From: Thermococcus peptonophilus
GTDB lineage: Archaea; Methanobacteriota_B; Thermococci; Thermococcales; Thermococcaceae
DNA length: 64,000 bases
Direction of reading: 5' to 3'
NCBI RefSeq assembly: GCF_001592435.1
Contig: NZ_CP014750.1
Span: forward strand, 1,783,001 to 1,847,000
Below the pieces are notes generated by a model, which saw nothing but the letters and a program-made list of their open reading frames with translations, had not been told where the DNA came from and did not search any database. Positions 52,495-61,712 of the stretch are shown one piece after another (within the stretch, counting starts at the first letter, position 1; every line of letters begins with the position of its first letter). Both the position numbers and the translations under genes were made by a program.

Positions 52495-53749
52495 TCTCTT
52501 GGCTCCCGTTCCTCTCTTTTCCATCTCCATCTCCCACATCGGCCAGCAGGACATCCTTGTGTCTCACCCAGAAGTAGGCAACGACAATCCCCATTCCAGT
52601 CCAGAGGCCGAGGGCAACCTTCCAGGCCGGAAACCTGTCGAGGAGCGGCCCGACCGCCAAGAGGCCGAGCGGACCGGAAGCGTGCATCATAACCGCCATG
52701 GCCGAAAACACCCTCCCCCTGAGCTCGCTCGGGACGGCTCTCTGTATCTTGGCGTTTAGCGGGACGTTGAAGAGGGCCTCTATGGCCCCCCAGATGACGT
52801 TTATCGTTGCCAGGAAGAGGAATGCCCCCGTTTTATCCAGGGAGGAGAGAGGACTTATCGCCCAGGTGAAGAGGAGTATCATGACCCCGTTCAGGAGGAG
52901 GGCGTGGAAGAGGTATCTTCCGGCTTTTCTGCCGAATTTTATACCAACCAGCATGTTCCCGGCGAGGGCCCCGAGCATGAACGCGCTCTCCAGGAGGCCG
53001 AACTGGTAGCTGGAGAACTTCAGAACTTCCCTGAAGGAATAGGGCATGAGAACGGCCCCGAAAGGCTGGCCAAAAGCTATCATAAACAGGGCAAAGAACA
53101 TGAGCGTTCTCAGATACCTGTTCGAGAGCAGGTAGGAGATCCCCTCCCTCAAATCGTCTATAACCTGGGAGAAGCTCTCAAGCTCTCTCGTCTTCCACCC
53201 GTACCTTATGAACGCCTCGAACAGGCCGGAGCCGAAGAAGCTGGCCGCGTTGATGAGAATTGCCAGCCTTATTCCGCCCACCGCGTAGATGAAGCCGCCG
53301 AGGGCGGGGCCAACCAGCCTAGCTAGTATGTTCATTGAGGAGGTAACCGAGTTTGCCCTCTCAAGCTCGTCAGGCTCTACCAAGTCGGGGAACATCGCAC
53401 TCGTTGCCGAGCCGAAAAACGCCCCCATGACGGCCATTATAACCTGAACGACTATAAGCTGGCTCAGCCCCAGCAGGTCAAAGGCCAGAACGCTGAAGAG
53501 GAGGATCCCCCTTGCAATATCGAACCAGACCATCAACTTCTTTCGGTTGTAGCGGTCTCCAACAACCCCGGCGAAGGGCATGACTATCAGAGCCGGGATC
53601 ATCTCAGCTAAGATGAACGCCGTCATCATGCCCCCGCTGTGGGTCTTGTCCAGGACATAGAGGGGTAAAGCGACGTCCTGAACCGCCCAACCGAGCTGGG
53701 AAACAAAGCGTCCCACCGCGAAGAGCCAGAAGTTCTTGTTGAGGCTCAT
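52487..53749 (-). CDS. Major facilitator superfamily transporter
   Basis: 420-aa permease with twelve predicted membrane helices. The loop-2/3 motif appears as GVVGDRYNRKKLMVW near residue 60, and the N-terminal RFVSQLGWAVQDVALPLYVL is typical of the MFS exporters of the MdtH/enterobactin-exporter-like group. ATG after GGAGGAACC, 45 bp downstream of the VNG-repeat gene, so probably the last gene of the ArsR operon. Cargo unknown. Confidence 0.83.
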   Translation of the reverse strand: MSLNKNFWLFAVGRFVSQLGWAVQDVALPLYVLDKTHSGGMMTAFILAEMIPALIVMPFAGVVGDRYNRKKLMVWFDIARGILLFSVLAFDLLGLSQLIVVQVIMAVMGAFFGSATSAMFPDLVEPDELERANSVTSSMNILARLVGPALGGFIYAVGGIRLAILINAASFFGSGLFEAFIRYGWKTRELESFSQVIDDLREGISYLLSNRYLRTLMFFALFMIAFGQPFGAVLMPYSFREVLKFSSYQFGLLESAFMLGALAGNMLVGIKFGRKAGRYLFHALLLNGVMILLFTWAISPLSSLDKTGAFLFLATINVIWGAIEALFNVPLNAKIQRAVPSELRGRVFSAMAVMMHASGPLGLLAVGPLLDRFPAWKVALGLWTGMGIVVAYFWVRHKDVLLADVGDGDGKERNGSQEIT

Positions 53750-53794
53750 GGTTCCTCCTCCCTTTCTCCGGCTTATTCAGCATCCCTTGTCCTC

Positions 53795-54496
53795 TCACTC
53801 CCCTTCTACCTTCCGCGCAGGATGAGCAAAAAAGAGAGGATAGTAAATCCTTCTCACAACAATGTTGCCGTTCACCGTGCTGACCTTGACCTCGAACTCG
53901 CCCGTGCCGATAACGGGATTCTCGGGATCAGTGCCCTCAAAGGTTACCGCCCCGTTCACGCGACTGGTTCTTATCCTCGCGTCGCAGAAGTCCGAGAGGG
54001 AAAGAGTAATGCTCCCGTTCACAGTGCTTATCTTTGCGTTTCCCTCTAGCTCCTCTATCTCGACTTCCATCGGACCGTTGACGCTGCTCGCCTTCAGGGA
54101 TTTCGCGAGCGCTAAGTGAGCTTTTACCCTTCCGTTCACGTTGCTTATCTCTCCTGCTTTGCAGTCTTCAACCTCTATCCTGCCGTTTACCGTTGAGACC
54201 TTCTCAAAGGAGACGTTCCTCGCCCTTATCTCCCCGTTCACGCTGGATGCAATGACGGGGACATTCCTCGGAACCTTGACGATAATCTCGGCCCAGCCGC
54301 TCTTTCCGAGCATGTTGAAGAACCTCTTCTTCGGCTTCTCCTTGATGACGAGCTTCCCTCCCCTCCGGTTGATCTCCACCCTAGCGTCCCCGTGGACAGT
54401 GTAGCTTACCTCCGCGTGGTCGTTCTCCCAGCCTTCAATCTCCACCTTGCCGTTCACGGCAGATACATCGACTTCCTTCACGTTTTCAAAGATCAT
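53795..54496 (-). CDS. DUF4097-like beta-solenoid protein with eight VNG repeats
   Basis: About 233-aa protein consisting of repeats of roughly 18-25 residues, each with a VNG turn: AVNGKVEI, SVNGEIRA, TVNGRIEV, NVNGRVKA, SVNGPMEV, TVNGSITL, RVNGAVTF, TVNGNIVV. This is the right-handed beta-solenoid pattern of DUF4097 adhesin/anti-sigma-like domains. No signal peptide, so it is cytosolic unless carried by the membrane protein encoded upstream. The ATG at 54496 follows GGGGTGATTCCA. Function of the family is not established. Confidence 0.78.
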   Translation of the reverse strand: MIFENVKEVDVSAVNGKVEIEGWENDHAEVSYTVHGDARVEINRRGGKLVIKEKPKKRFFNMLGKSGWAEIIVKVPRNVPVIASSVNGEIRARNVSFEKVSTVNGRIEVEDCKAGEISNVNGRVKAHLALAKSLKASSVNGPMEVEIEELEGNAKISTVNGSITLSLSDFCDARIRTSRVNGAVTFEGTDPENPVIGTGEFEVKVSTVNGNIVVRRIYYPLFFAHPARKVEGE

Positions 54497-54501
54497 TGGA
54501 A

Positions 54502-55812
54502 TCACCCCAGATATTTCATCAGCTCGTCTATCAACTCCCTAACGCGTGCGTTGAGTTTGGTTCTGTCTATTCCAAGGCCTTCAACCATCTCAACGCCCTG
54601 CTCCTCTACTATCTCCTTCGCCTTCCTCAGAACGAGGTCGCAGGCCTCCCTGCTCTCAATAGTGTGGGTCTTCCCGCCAACGCGGATTCTAACAGTCCCG
54701 TCGCTGGCTGAGATTACAACGTCCTCTATCCTCAGCTTTGCCCGTCCTCTGCCGACGGTGACAGAGATATCGCCCGAATGAAGGGAAACGGTCTCGCCGA
54801 GGCTCAGCGTTTCGTCACCGCTCCTGTATGTTACTCTATCCCCGGAAACCTCTATAGTGTACTCCTCGGTCTGGATGGTCAGCCTGCCCCCAACTCTGGT
54901 GAGCTGGAAGCCGTTGGTGAGCTCCCTGATGGTGAGCATCTCTCCCCTGGGCTTCCACACACGGCCGTCGCGCAACCTCATGGGGCCTATCTTCACCTCC
55001 TCCCCCGCTGGAGTGCTTATGACCTCAACAAAGGGCACCTTCACGTACTCGAAGCCGTTGCCCTCGTAGACCTTCACTACTCCGAGGTCAACGACACTCC
55101 CCCTGTTCTTGTCGCGGTAGAGCCCCTCAGGGTTGATGAGCTCGTTCGCCCTCTTAACGAAGCCTGGATCTGGAGAGGTCTTCTTTACGGCAATCTTTTC
55201 CGAAGTCCATACCGCAACGGGAGAGAGGAGCTTTCTGGTGACCTTTCCTATTGGGGTGTCTGCTTCCACCGTCAGGTCTCCATCAATGACCCAACCCACA
55301 GGTTTCCTCCCGAACTTCACGGGATAGGCTTTGCCGCTTCCATTGAGCTTGACATCTCCGAAGGAAGCTCCGTTGAACTCGTAGGCCTTCTTCTCAACCT
55401 TCCAATCGAGTCTTTTCTCATCGAACTTGGTCAGGAGGAGGCCCGCTATCGAGAGAACAACGGCGTAGGCGAAAGCCGTGCCCGCTGTGATCACTGCATT
55501 CCCGCCTGTGAACGTCTCAGATAATCCAAGCCACTTCCCGAAGAACAGGAAGAGGCTCGTCCAGAAAGCTCCCTTGGCCAGCGCAAAGACAACTCCGCTT
55601 ATCGTCACGCCGAGCCACTTCCCAACGCTCAGCACCTCGAAGGCGAAGATGAGCGCGATTATCGCGTAAACCATGTAGTCGTTGTAGGCCTCAAGCTTCA
55701 GCGGCCCCTTAAAGAGCCAGAGGAGTATCAGAAGGGCAGTGAGGGCCTTTAAGTATTCGGCGATCCTAAGCCTTAAACTTCTCTCTTCATCAAGACCAAA
55801 CCCGTAGGTCAT
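54502..55812 (-). CDS. Membrane protein with C-terminal beta-rich domain, function unknown
   Basis: 436-aa protein: four membrane helices in residues about 15-130, then a soluble part of 300 residues rich in beta strands (GSGKAYPVKFGRKPVGWVID onward) and a helical C-terminal tail (EIVEEQGVEMVEGLGIDRTK). The soluble part could be cytoplasmic and dock the VNG-repeat protein encoded next. Its ATG overlaps the arsR-type gene stop (ATGA), so the three genes are coupled. No family recognised. Confidence 0.66.
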   Translation of the reverse strand: MTYGFGLDEERSLRLRIAEYLKALTALLILLWLFKGPLKLEAYNDYMVYAIIALIFAFEVLSVGKWLGVTISGVVFALAKGAFWTSLFLFFGKWLGLSETFTGGNAVITAGTAFAYAVVLSIAGLLLTKFDEKRLDWKVEKKAYEFNGASFGDVKLNGSGKAYPVKFGRKPVGWVIDGDLTVEADTPIGKVTRKLLSPVAVWTSEKIAVKKTSPDPGFVKRANELINPEGLYRDKNRGSVVDLGVVKVYEGNGFEYVKVPFVEVISTPAGEEVKIGPMRLRDGRVWKPRGEMLTIRELTNGFQLTRVGGRLTIQTEEYTIEVSGDRVTYRSGDETLSLGETVSLHSGDISVTVGRGRAKLRIEDVVISASDGTVRIRVGGKTHTIESREACDLVLRKAKEIVEEQGVEMVEGLGIDRTKLNARVRELIDELMKYLG

Positions 55813-56219
55813 TCTTCCACCTCCTCAAGTGCCGTGATAATTTCAAGCAGGCGCAAAAACAAACGCCCGTTAGACGAAAGCTCATACTTCTCTCCTTTCT
55901 TCACCATTCCAGTCCTCACGAGGAGCTTGAGGTGGTGAGAAACTGTTGGGCTCTCTACCCCGAGGGCTTCCTTGATCTCCTTGAAGCCCATCGGCCCCTC
56001 CGCCAGCATCTTCAGAATCCTTATCCTGTCGGGGTTGGCGAGAGCCTTGAGGATCTTCGAGGCTTTTTCCTCATCTATTCCGGGTAAGGCCCCTCCTTCA
56101 AGCCGCTTTTTGAGACGGGCCTTTATCGAGAGCATGAGCTCGTCCACGGGATCAATGTTCTCCTCAAGCACCTCCAGCCGCTTCTTTAGCTCCTCCAGCT
56201 GGGTTCTCAAATCGTCCAT
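55809..56219 (-). CDS. ArsR-family winged-helix regulator
   Basis: 136-aa regulator with an N-terminal coiled-coil extension (RTQLEELKKRLEVLEENIDP) and an ArsR-type domain: ALANPDRIRILKMLAEGP, IKEALGVESPTVSHHLKLLVRTGMV as helix-turn-helix. The metal-binding ELCVC motif of classic ArsR is absent, so it does not sense metals by that site. First gene of the operon, starting 11 bp after a 31-bp palindrome that covers the expected transcript start, pointing to autoregulation. Confidence 0.85.
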   Translation of the reverse strand: MDDLRTQLEELKKRLEVLEENIDPVDELMLSIKARLKKRLEGGALPGIDEEKASKILKALANPDRIRILKMLAEGPMGFKEIKEALGVESPTVSHHLKLLVRTGMVKKGEKYELSSNGRLFLRLLEIITALEEVEE

Positions 56220-56230
56220 GCTACCACCGG

Positions 56231-56261
56231 GTACAGATTTTTGTAGTACAATTTTCTGTAC
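56231..56261. promoter_or_regulatory. 31-bp palindromic operator of the ArsR operon
   Basis: Outer arms GTACAGA and TCTGTAC, inner arms TTGTA and TACAA around one central base; only three positions per half do not pair. On the operon strand CTTTTATATACCC lies at about 56277-56289, placing the transcript start near 56255 inside the palindrome. Typical of a dimeric repressor binding its own promoter. Confidence 0.68.
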
Positions 56262-56462
56262 TTAATTGGCCAAGTGGGTATATAAAAGTTTATCGGTTGG
56301 CAGAGAAGCGCTACCAGCCAACAGAAAAAGAGGGAGATAAAACACAAGCACCCACTAAAATTCAGGGGTTGGTTCATAGACTCCGCTCAGGATCTTGTAT
56401 GTGGGAGAAGAACTGCTCCAATCGAAAATCAAGAAGAGAAAACTGGAAAAGGGGCAGAGACT

Positions 56463-56642
56463 TCAAACGTGCCTGGTGTAGAGGGTCTTCCTGCCTTCAG
56501 CTTGGGCCCTCTTGATGGCCTTCTCGACGAGGGCCTTGACCTCAGCCTCGAGGGCGTCGTAGAACTCCGGGCTGACCCTCATCTCGGGGTCGACGCTCTT
56601 GACGAACTCCTTAACCTTGGACTTAACAAGCATCTCAGCCAT
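56463..56642 (-). CDS. Histone-fold protein (DUF1931-like)
   Basis: 59-aa protein matching one histone fold: VKSKVKEFVKSVDPEMRVSP (helix 1 and loop), a long middle helix EFYDALEAEVKALVEKAIKR and the closing GRKTLYTRHV. It differs from the canonical HMf-type histones of Thermococcus in the N-terminal half (no RIIRKAGAERVS). It probably belongs to the variant histone class called face-to-face/DUF1931-like. The ATG at 56642 follows GGAGGTGTTAGCC; TATA TTATAAAGG near 56697. Whether it wraps, bridges or only coats DNA is unknown here. Confidence 0.75.
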   Translation of the reverse strand: MAEMLVKSKVKEFVKSVDPEMRVSPEFYDALEAEVKALVEKAIKRAQAEGRKTLYTRHV

Positions 56643-56766
56643 GGCTAACACCTCCTTATTGGCCTTTGAGGCCGATAACTGTGCACCTTTGACCTTTATA
56701 ACTCTTCCTCTTCTGAGCCCCAGAAAAGATTAAATCAGATTAGGGAGTACTTATCTCGGTGAGCGG

Positions 56767-58065
56767 ATGAGGGTCGTTCTCATAGACGGCGAACACTATC
56801 CAGATGTTACTAGATGGGCAATTCAGAAGCTTGGTGATGTCTGCTGTGCTGTTTTCTTAGGAGGAACAGAGAAGATAGGCAGTTTAAAGGCGCTCGAGGA
56901 AAAAATCGGCGTTCCTCTATACCATTCTCCCAACTATCTGGATTCACTCAAGAGAGCGGTCATCGAGAACGACGCTAATGAAGTTGTCGATTTAAGTGAC
57001 GAACCAGTCCTGACGTACGAAGACCGGTTTAGAATAGCTTCTCTCTGCATGTTCCTAGGGGTTACTTACAGGGGAGCCGATTTTACTTTCACGCCGAAAC
57101 CACTAAAGAAACCCAGAAAGCCAAGCATATCAATCATAGGAACAGGGAAGAGGGTTGGAAAGACAGCTGTTAGCGGGTTTGTGGCGAGAACCCTCAAAGA
57201 AGTTGCACGCCCGGTCATCGTGACGATGGGCAGAGGAGGCCCTGAAGAGCCCGAACTCATAGACGGCGAGAAAATTGAGATAACCCCCCAGTTCCTTCTC
57301 AAAGTAGCGGAGGAAGGGAAACATGCTGCCTCGGATCACTTTGAGGACGCTTTGACTTCAGGGGTGACGACCATCGGTTGCCGGAGATGTGGCGGTGGAA
57401 TGGCGGGCTTCCCATTCTTTGACGTTGTGGACAGAGGTGTTGAGCTCGCTGAGAGCCTTCCCCATGACCTCATAATCCTCGAGGGAAGCGGGGCAACGTT
57501 CCCAGCCTACAGGGCTGATGCGTACATTCTCATAATCGGCGGAAGGCAGAAAACGGAGTTCCTGCGGGGCTACTTCGGGCCGTTTAGAATAGCTCTCGCA
57601 GACTTGATAGTCGTAACCATGTCCGACGAAATAAGCCCTGAGAAGAGAGAAGAAATCAGAAAAATCGTTGAGAAAATAAACCCAAAAGCTGATTTGCACT
57701 TCACGGCGTTCCTTCCAAGGCCCCTGGGCAAGGTTTCTGGCAAAAGGCTCGGTTTAGTCATGACATCTCAGAGCGCATTACCCAAGGCTAAGGAACACCT
57801 TGAGAAGCTTGGGGCAGAGGTCGTTGCAACTTCAGGAAACCTATCGAACAGGCTGAAGCTGAGAGAAGACCTAGAGAAGTTTAGAGGTATCGATGCCGTG
57901 GCGGTGGAGCTCAAGGCGGCGGCCGTTGATGTGGTGACGAAGTGGGCGCTGGAGAGGGGCATCGGGGTTATATACCTTGACAACGAACCCGTGAATATAG
58001 ACGGCAAAGACCTGAGGAAATCAGTCTTGGAGCTTGGAAAAAGAGTCCTGGGGAGGAGACCATGA
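56767..58065 (+). CDS. cpgS: Cyclic 2,3-diphosphoglycerate synthetase
   Basis: 432-aa enzyme that closes 2,3-bisphosphoglycerate into the cyclic anhydride with ATP; the product is a thermoprotective solute in hyperthermophilic archaea. NTP-binding P-loop [14 protein letters not shown] near residue 125, then [14 protein letters not shown] and the [12 protein letters not shown] motif are as in characterised cPGS. It overlaps the 2-phosphoglycerate kinase gene by 4 bp (ATGA), completing the two-step pathway. Start by ATG after CGGTGAGCGG. Confidence 0.92.
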   Translation: MRVVLIDGEHYPDVTRWAIQKLGDVCCAVFLGGTEKIGSLKALEEKIGVPLYHSPNYLDSLKRAVIENDANEVVDLSDEPVLTYEDRFRIASLCMFLGVTYRGADFTFTPKPLKKPRKPSISIIGTGKRVGKTAVSGFVARTLKEVARPVIVTMGRGGPEEPELIDGEKIEITPQFLLKVAEEGKHAASDHFEDALTSGVTTIGCRRCGGGMAGFPFFDVVDRGVELAESLPHDLIILEGSGATFPAYRADAYILIIGGRQKTEFLRGYFGPFRIALADLIVVTMSDEISPEKREEIRKIVEKINPKADLHFTAFLPRPLGKVSGKRLGLVMTSQSALPKAKEHLEKLGAEVVATSGNLSNRLKLREDLEKFRGIDAVAVELKAAAVDVVTKWALERGIGVIYLDNEPVNIDGKDLRKSVLELGKRVLGRRP

Positions 58066-58934
58066 TTATAGTAACGGACAGTGAGAGGAGGGTTAGGCTC
58101 CCCTTCTCAAGGGGTATACTCACACGCTCTATAACGCTCGCTGGAATAGATGTGGGTATAGCCTACGCCATAGCCACTGAGGTTCAGAAGGAGCTCGAAC
58201 GGAAGGGGAAGAAGTCGGTAACCACCGACGAGATAAGGGAACTGACATACCAGAAGCTCCTTGAAAAAGGTCTTAGAGAGGAGGCTAAGAGGTATCTCTT
58301 CTGGCGCGAGCTGAGGAAGAGAAAGGTCAGGCTGACGGTTCTTCTTGGCGGAGCAACCGGAGTTGGGAAGTCCACGATAGCGACCGAGCTGGCCTTCAGG
58401 CTTGGGATACGGAGCATAATCGGGACTGACACGATAAGGGAGGTTATGAGGAAAATAATAGCCAAGGAGCTTCTCCCAGACATCCACGTTTCTTCCTTCC
58501 TTGCCGAAAATGTAGTAAAAGCCCCCAGAAACTCTGACCCGCTCATCTACGGCTTTGAGACCCAGGTTAAGCACGTTTCAGTTGGAATAAAGGCCGTCCT
58601 CGAGAGAGCAAGGAGGGAAGGTCTAAACACCCTGATAGAGGGCATCCACGTCGTTCCCGGCTTTGTTGAGCCAAGAGAAGACGAGTTTATGTACATAATC
58701 GCGGTGCTGAAGAAAGAGCACCTCATAGCCCACTTCTACGAGCGCGCCCGATACTCCCAGAGGAACGCAGAAAAGTACGTTAAACACGTGGACAGGATAA
58801 TGCGCATCCAGGAGTACCTTGTTGAGCGGGCAAGAGAGCATGGAATCCCCGTTATTGAGAACGTGGAGCTTGAGAGCACCGTTTCCACGATTCTCGCTGA
58901 CATGATGAAAAAGCTGGAAGAAAAGGGAGTTTAG
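58062..58934 (+). CDS. pgk2: 2-phosphoglycerate kinase
   Basis: 290-aa kinase forming 2,3-bisphosphoglycerate from 2-phosphoglycerate, the first step of cyclic 2,3-DPG synthesis. An N-terminal ATP-cone-like domain (about residues 1-90) precedes the P-loop kinase core: [10 protein letters not shown] near residue 100, GTDTIREVM and [11 protein letters not shown]. Translationally coupled to cpgS. The stop overlaps the convergent phosphoesterase gene by 4 bp. Confidence 0.92.
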   Translation: MIIVTDSERRVRLPFSRGILTRSITLAGIDVGIAYAIATEVQKELERKGKKSVTTDEIRELTYQKLLEKGLREEAKRYLFWRELRKRKVRLTVLLGGATGVGKSTIATELAFRLGIRSIIGTDTIREVMRKIIAKELLPDIHVSSFLAENVVKAPRNSDPLIYGFETQVKHVSVGIKAVLERARREGLNTLIEGIHVVPGFVEPREDEFMYIIAVLKKEHLIAHFYERARYSQRNAEKYVKHVDRIMRIQEYLVERAREHGIPVIENVELESTVSTILADMMKKLEEKGV

Positions 58935-60433
58935 GTCTTTTTCCTCTTCCAAATCCCGAGGAGCTTCCTGCTGCCCCACGTGGACTGCACCTCCCAGACG
59001 ACTACCATGTTCGTATAAATGTCAACCAGGTTGAAGCTGTTTCCAAACGGGTTCCTGTGGAGCTCCCAGCTGACCGATCCAGCGTTGACTATTGGAGTGT
59101 TCTCTATCTTCACTCCGAAGGCGTTTCCGCCGTGGCCAGTAAGGACCAGCTCCGTCCCCTCATCGGTCAGAACCTTCAGGACGTCCCCAGCATCCTCGAG
59201 GAAGCCTATCTCCCTGCTCCTTGGAATGGGAATGACGTTGTGGTGCATGACCACTATCCTGAACTTGCCTTCGTATTCTCTGAGCGCGTTCCTGAGCTTC
59301 CTCTGCCCCATCCTTCCTACAACACCGATCGGCGTCTCGTACTGGGCGCTGAGAACCGGAATGATGGCAATATCTCCTAGTTCGAGGACTTCTGGTTCCC
59401 CAAAGTACTCCTGGAAGAGCTCGTGCCCGAGGTATGTTATATCGTTGTGACCCGGGACGAGGAGTTTTTGAGGCTTCACGAGCTGGTAGTACTCATAGGC
59501 CTTCTCATAGTACCTTTCAATTCCTGCATCCACCATGTCCCCGTTGTGCACCACCAGGTCGGGCTTCAGCCTCTCGTTGATCATCCTGACAACGTTCTCA
59601 AGGGTCTTTCTCCTGAAGTAGACCCTGTCAGAGACGTTGCTCTCGCTCATCTGGACTATCCTAAAAAGCCTCCTTCCGGAGGGCACGAATATCTTGGGCT
59701 TTACGGGCTTGTGCTCCTTTGCAGCCTCGTCTCCAGTAACGCGTCTTATGGTCACCCTGACCCTGCCGTCGTCGTAGAGCTCTATTATGTTGTAGCTGTT
59801 CACGTCGCCCTTCCTAGTCTTCCTGCACGATGTACATCCCGCGTTGTCTATGACTAAGTCCTCAACGCGGTAAACGTTGGGCACGTGCTTGTGGCCGCAG
59901 GTGTAGAGGGTAACCCCATGCCGTAGGAGGAGGTCTAAAACATCTCCTGCATTGAACAGGACGTTTCTCTCCCTCCCCGTATCGGGAAGCGGAACGAGGT
60001 GGTGGTGGGCAGCGACGATCTTGAACTTCCTGTCTGAATATTCCTCAAGCCTCTCCTTCAGCCAGCGGAACTTGTGGCCGCCTATCCGTCCATCGCTCAG
60101 GTCTGGTATCGTCGAGTCTACCCAGATGACGACGCCGTTCCTGAACTCATAGACTCCGTTGAGAGGACCGATAAAGTCCTCAAAGAGTTTGTACCCCACG
60201 TTCCTGACGTCGTGGTTGCCCGGCAGAACAACTAGCGGCTTCTGGATTTTCTTGAGCTGATAGGCCGCCTGCTCGTACTCTTCTCGAAGTCCCTGATTGG
60301 TGATATCTCCTGTATGGATAACGAAGTCAAAGTTGCCTCGATTGATCTCCTCGACGATGAGGTCGAAGGCGTAGCCCTTAAAGGCTCCCTCATTGGTGAT
60401 GTGGGTGTCGCTTATGTGGGCTATCCGTATCAT
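58931..60433 (-). CDS. Tandem metallophosphoesterase, second domain degenerate
   Basis: About 500-aa protein with two calcineurin-like domains. The first has all metal motifs: HISDTH, HTGDITN, LPGNHD, AAHHH and CGHKH. The second, after residue about 265, keeps the spacing but has lost ligands: MSESNVSD for DxH, NGDMVD, PGHND for GNHD, MHHN, and TGHGGN for GHxH. Only the N-terminal half is likely catalytic; the second may regulate or dimerise. I chose the ATG at 60433 (GGAGTGATGGGT upstream). It is last in an operon after the CBS and glutaminase genes. Substrate unknown. Confidence 0.82.
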   Translation of the reverse strand: MIRIAHISDTHITNEGAFKGYAFDLIVEEINRGNFDFVIHTGDITNQGLREEYEQAAYQLKKIQKPLVVLPGNHDVRNVGYKLFEDFIGPLNGVYEFRNGVVIWVDSTIPDLSDGRIGGHKFRWLKERLEEYSDRKFKIVAAHHHLVPLPDTGRERNVLFNAGDVLDLLLRHGVTLYTCGHKHVPNVYRVEDLVIDNAGCTSCRKTRKGDVNSYNIIELYDDGRVRVTIRRVTGDEAAKEHKPVKPKIFVPSGRRLFRIVQMSESNVSDRVYFRRKTLENVVRMINERLKPDLVVHNGDMVDAGIERYYEKAYEYYQLVKPQKLLVPGHNDITYLGHELFQEYFGEPEVLELGDIAIIPVLSAQYETPIGVVGRMGQRKLRNALREYEGKFRIVVMHHNVIPIPRSREIGFLEDAGDVLKVLTDEGTELVLTGHGGNAFGVKIENTPIVNAGSVSWELHRNPFGNSFNLVDIYTNMVVVWEVQSTWGSRKLLGIWKRKKT

Positions 60434-60438
60434 ACCCA

Positions 60439-60849
60439 TCACTCCGCGGCTATGGCCGTTTCAAGCCTTCTCCTGCTCGCCTCAAGGAGGTCGCTTATCG
60501 AGAATATACCCACTATCTTCCCATCCTCCTCGACGAGAATGTGTTTGATGCCCTTCTTTGATAGTATGTCAAGGACTTCACCTACGGAGGCAGTTGAGGG
60601 CACGGTTACAAGGTCTTTTGTCATTATCTCCTTTACGGGGGTGGTGTTCGGTAAGCCCGGGATAACGAGCCTCTTGATTATGTCGCCCTTGGTTAGGAAC
60701 CCCACAACGTTGCCCTCATCATTAACCACGACGAGAGAGCCTATGTCGAACTCGACCATTACTTCCCCTGCCCTCTTCACCGTGTCGTCGGGCCTCACTC
60801 CTATCAACTTTTTAGTCATATACACCCTTATGGGCGCCCTAAGGTCCAC
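60439..60849 (-). CDS. Two-CBS-domain protein
   Basis: About 136-aa protein composed only of a CBS pair (Bateman module): first repeat MTKKLIGVRPDDTVKRAGEV, second MTKDLVTVPSTASVGEVLDI. Such modules bind AMP/ATP or SAM and tune a partner. The GTG at 60849 is best spaced to GGGTGA; the ATG at 60855 (MPVDLRAP) is an alternative. The start lies within the 3' end of the glutamine amidotransferase gene and the stop within 6 bp of the phosphoesterase start, so the three are coupled. Confidence 0.87.
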   Translation of the reverse strand: MDLRAPIRVYMTKKLIGVRPDDTVKRAGEVMVEFDIGSLVVVNDEGNVVGFLTKGDIIKRLVIPGLPNTTPVKEIMTKDLVTVPSTASVGEVLDILSKKGIKHILVEEDGKIVGIFSISDLLEASRRRLETAIAAE

Positions 60850-61642
60850 AGGCATCACCCAGCGAGAAGCGTTCGAGTTTATCTCCGCTTATTGAAATAG
60901 CAGTTCCGTTGTTGAGTGTCTTCCACCGGGCTTCATGGTACAGCTCCAGCGTGGATGAGGCCACTGCATACAGGCCGTTGTTCTTGAGCTCTATGAGCCT
61001 AGCGTAGTTCCAGTCATCGAGGCTGTGCGCGTACTTGTTCACCATGTAGGATGTTATAAACGCGCTCCAGCTCCCATCGGGCAGTAAAAACAGAGTCCCT
61101 GTGTTCAGGGTGGTTCTGGTAGTTTCGAGTCCGAGTATGAACCTCCTGGAAATCTCTTTGGGGGTGGTGTTATCTATGGTTTTGGATAGATACGTGGCGA
61201 AGACGTAGCTGTCCGAGGCATTGACTAGCTCTTCTCCCTTAAACCCCGCTTTCCAGATGAGTGCTTCCTTGTCCAGATCGCCGTTGTGCATGAACCAGAA
61301 GGAGAAACCGTGTTTTGTGGAGAACTGGAACGGCTGGACGTTAAAGAGCGTCTTTCCACCTTGCGAAGCGGCCCTGGCATGGGCCATCAGCACGACTTCA
61401 GAATCGTCTTCTATGAGGGAATTAAGCAGGTTCTCAGCATGGGGGTCGTTGAATACCGGCAGAACCGATCTGTAGTGTGTGGCGTTTTCTTCCTTCAGAA
61501 GGATGTACCCCCAGCCGTCGGGGTGTTGGGTCTTCTTGTTCCTCTTCTCCCTATACGGGTCTTTTTGGGCGGATTTTACTAGGGCATCAAAAAGGGGGGC
61601 GACGTCATGCCCCTTACCGCGGGCAAAGAGTACTCTGCACAT
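60839..61642 (-). CDS. Class II glutamine amidotransferase (YafJ-like)
   Basis: About 267-aa Ntn-type glutaminase domain protein. With the ATG at 61642 (GGTGAGTGAAAAT upstream) the protein begins M-C-R-V-L-F, so Cys2 becomes the N-terminal nucleophile after Met removal; earlier starts would destroy this. HPDGWGYILL, MAHARAAS and FMHNGDLD form the glutamine-binding site. No synthase domain is attached, as in YafJ-like proteins, so the ammonia acceptor is unknown. First gene of the CBS-phosphoesterase operon. Confidence 0.85.
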   Translation of the reverse strand: MCRVLFARGKGHDVAPLFDALVKSAQKDPYREKRNKKTQHPDGWGYILLKEENATHYRSVLPVFNDPHAENLLNSLIEDDSEVVLMAHARAASQGGKTLFNVQPFQFSTKHGFSFWFMHNGDLDKEALIWKAGFKGEELVNASDSYVFATYLSKTIDNTTPKEISRRFILGLETTRTTLNTGTLFLLPDGSWSAFITSYMVNKYAHSLDDWNYARLIELKNNGLYAVASSTLELYHEARWKTLNNGTAISISGDKLERFSLGDACGP

Positions 61643-61712
61643 ATTTTCACTCACCGCATGTTTTACGGCATCAGACCACAAAAGCTTTTAGGTCATGAGA
61701 TGAGTCTGAGCC

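Noticed and set aside
54157..54496. DNA tandem repeat in the VNG-repeat gene
   Set aside because: The repeats are protein-level (VNG turns); the DNA copies are diverged and irregularly spaced, so it is not a simple sequence repeat or CRISPR-like array.
56297..56515. Possible plus-strand ORF of 72 aa between the ArsR operon and the histone gene
   Set aside because: It starts with TTG without a ribosome binding site, has a composition unlike neighbouring genes and runs antisense into the histone-fold gene. The stretch holds T-rich minus-strand sequence fitting histone termination and a GTTGGC/GCCAAC repeat with a 15-base loop, nothing more.
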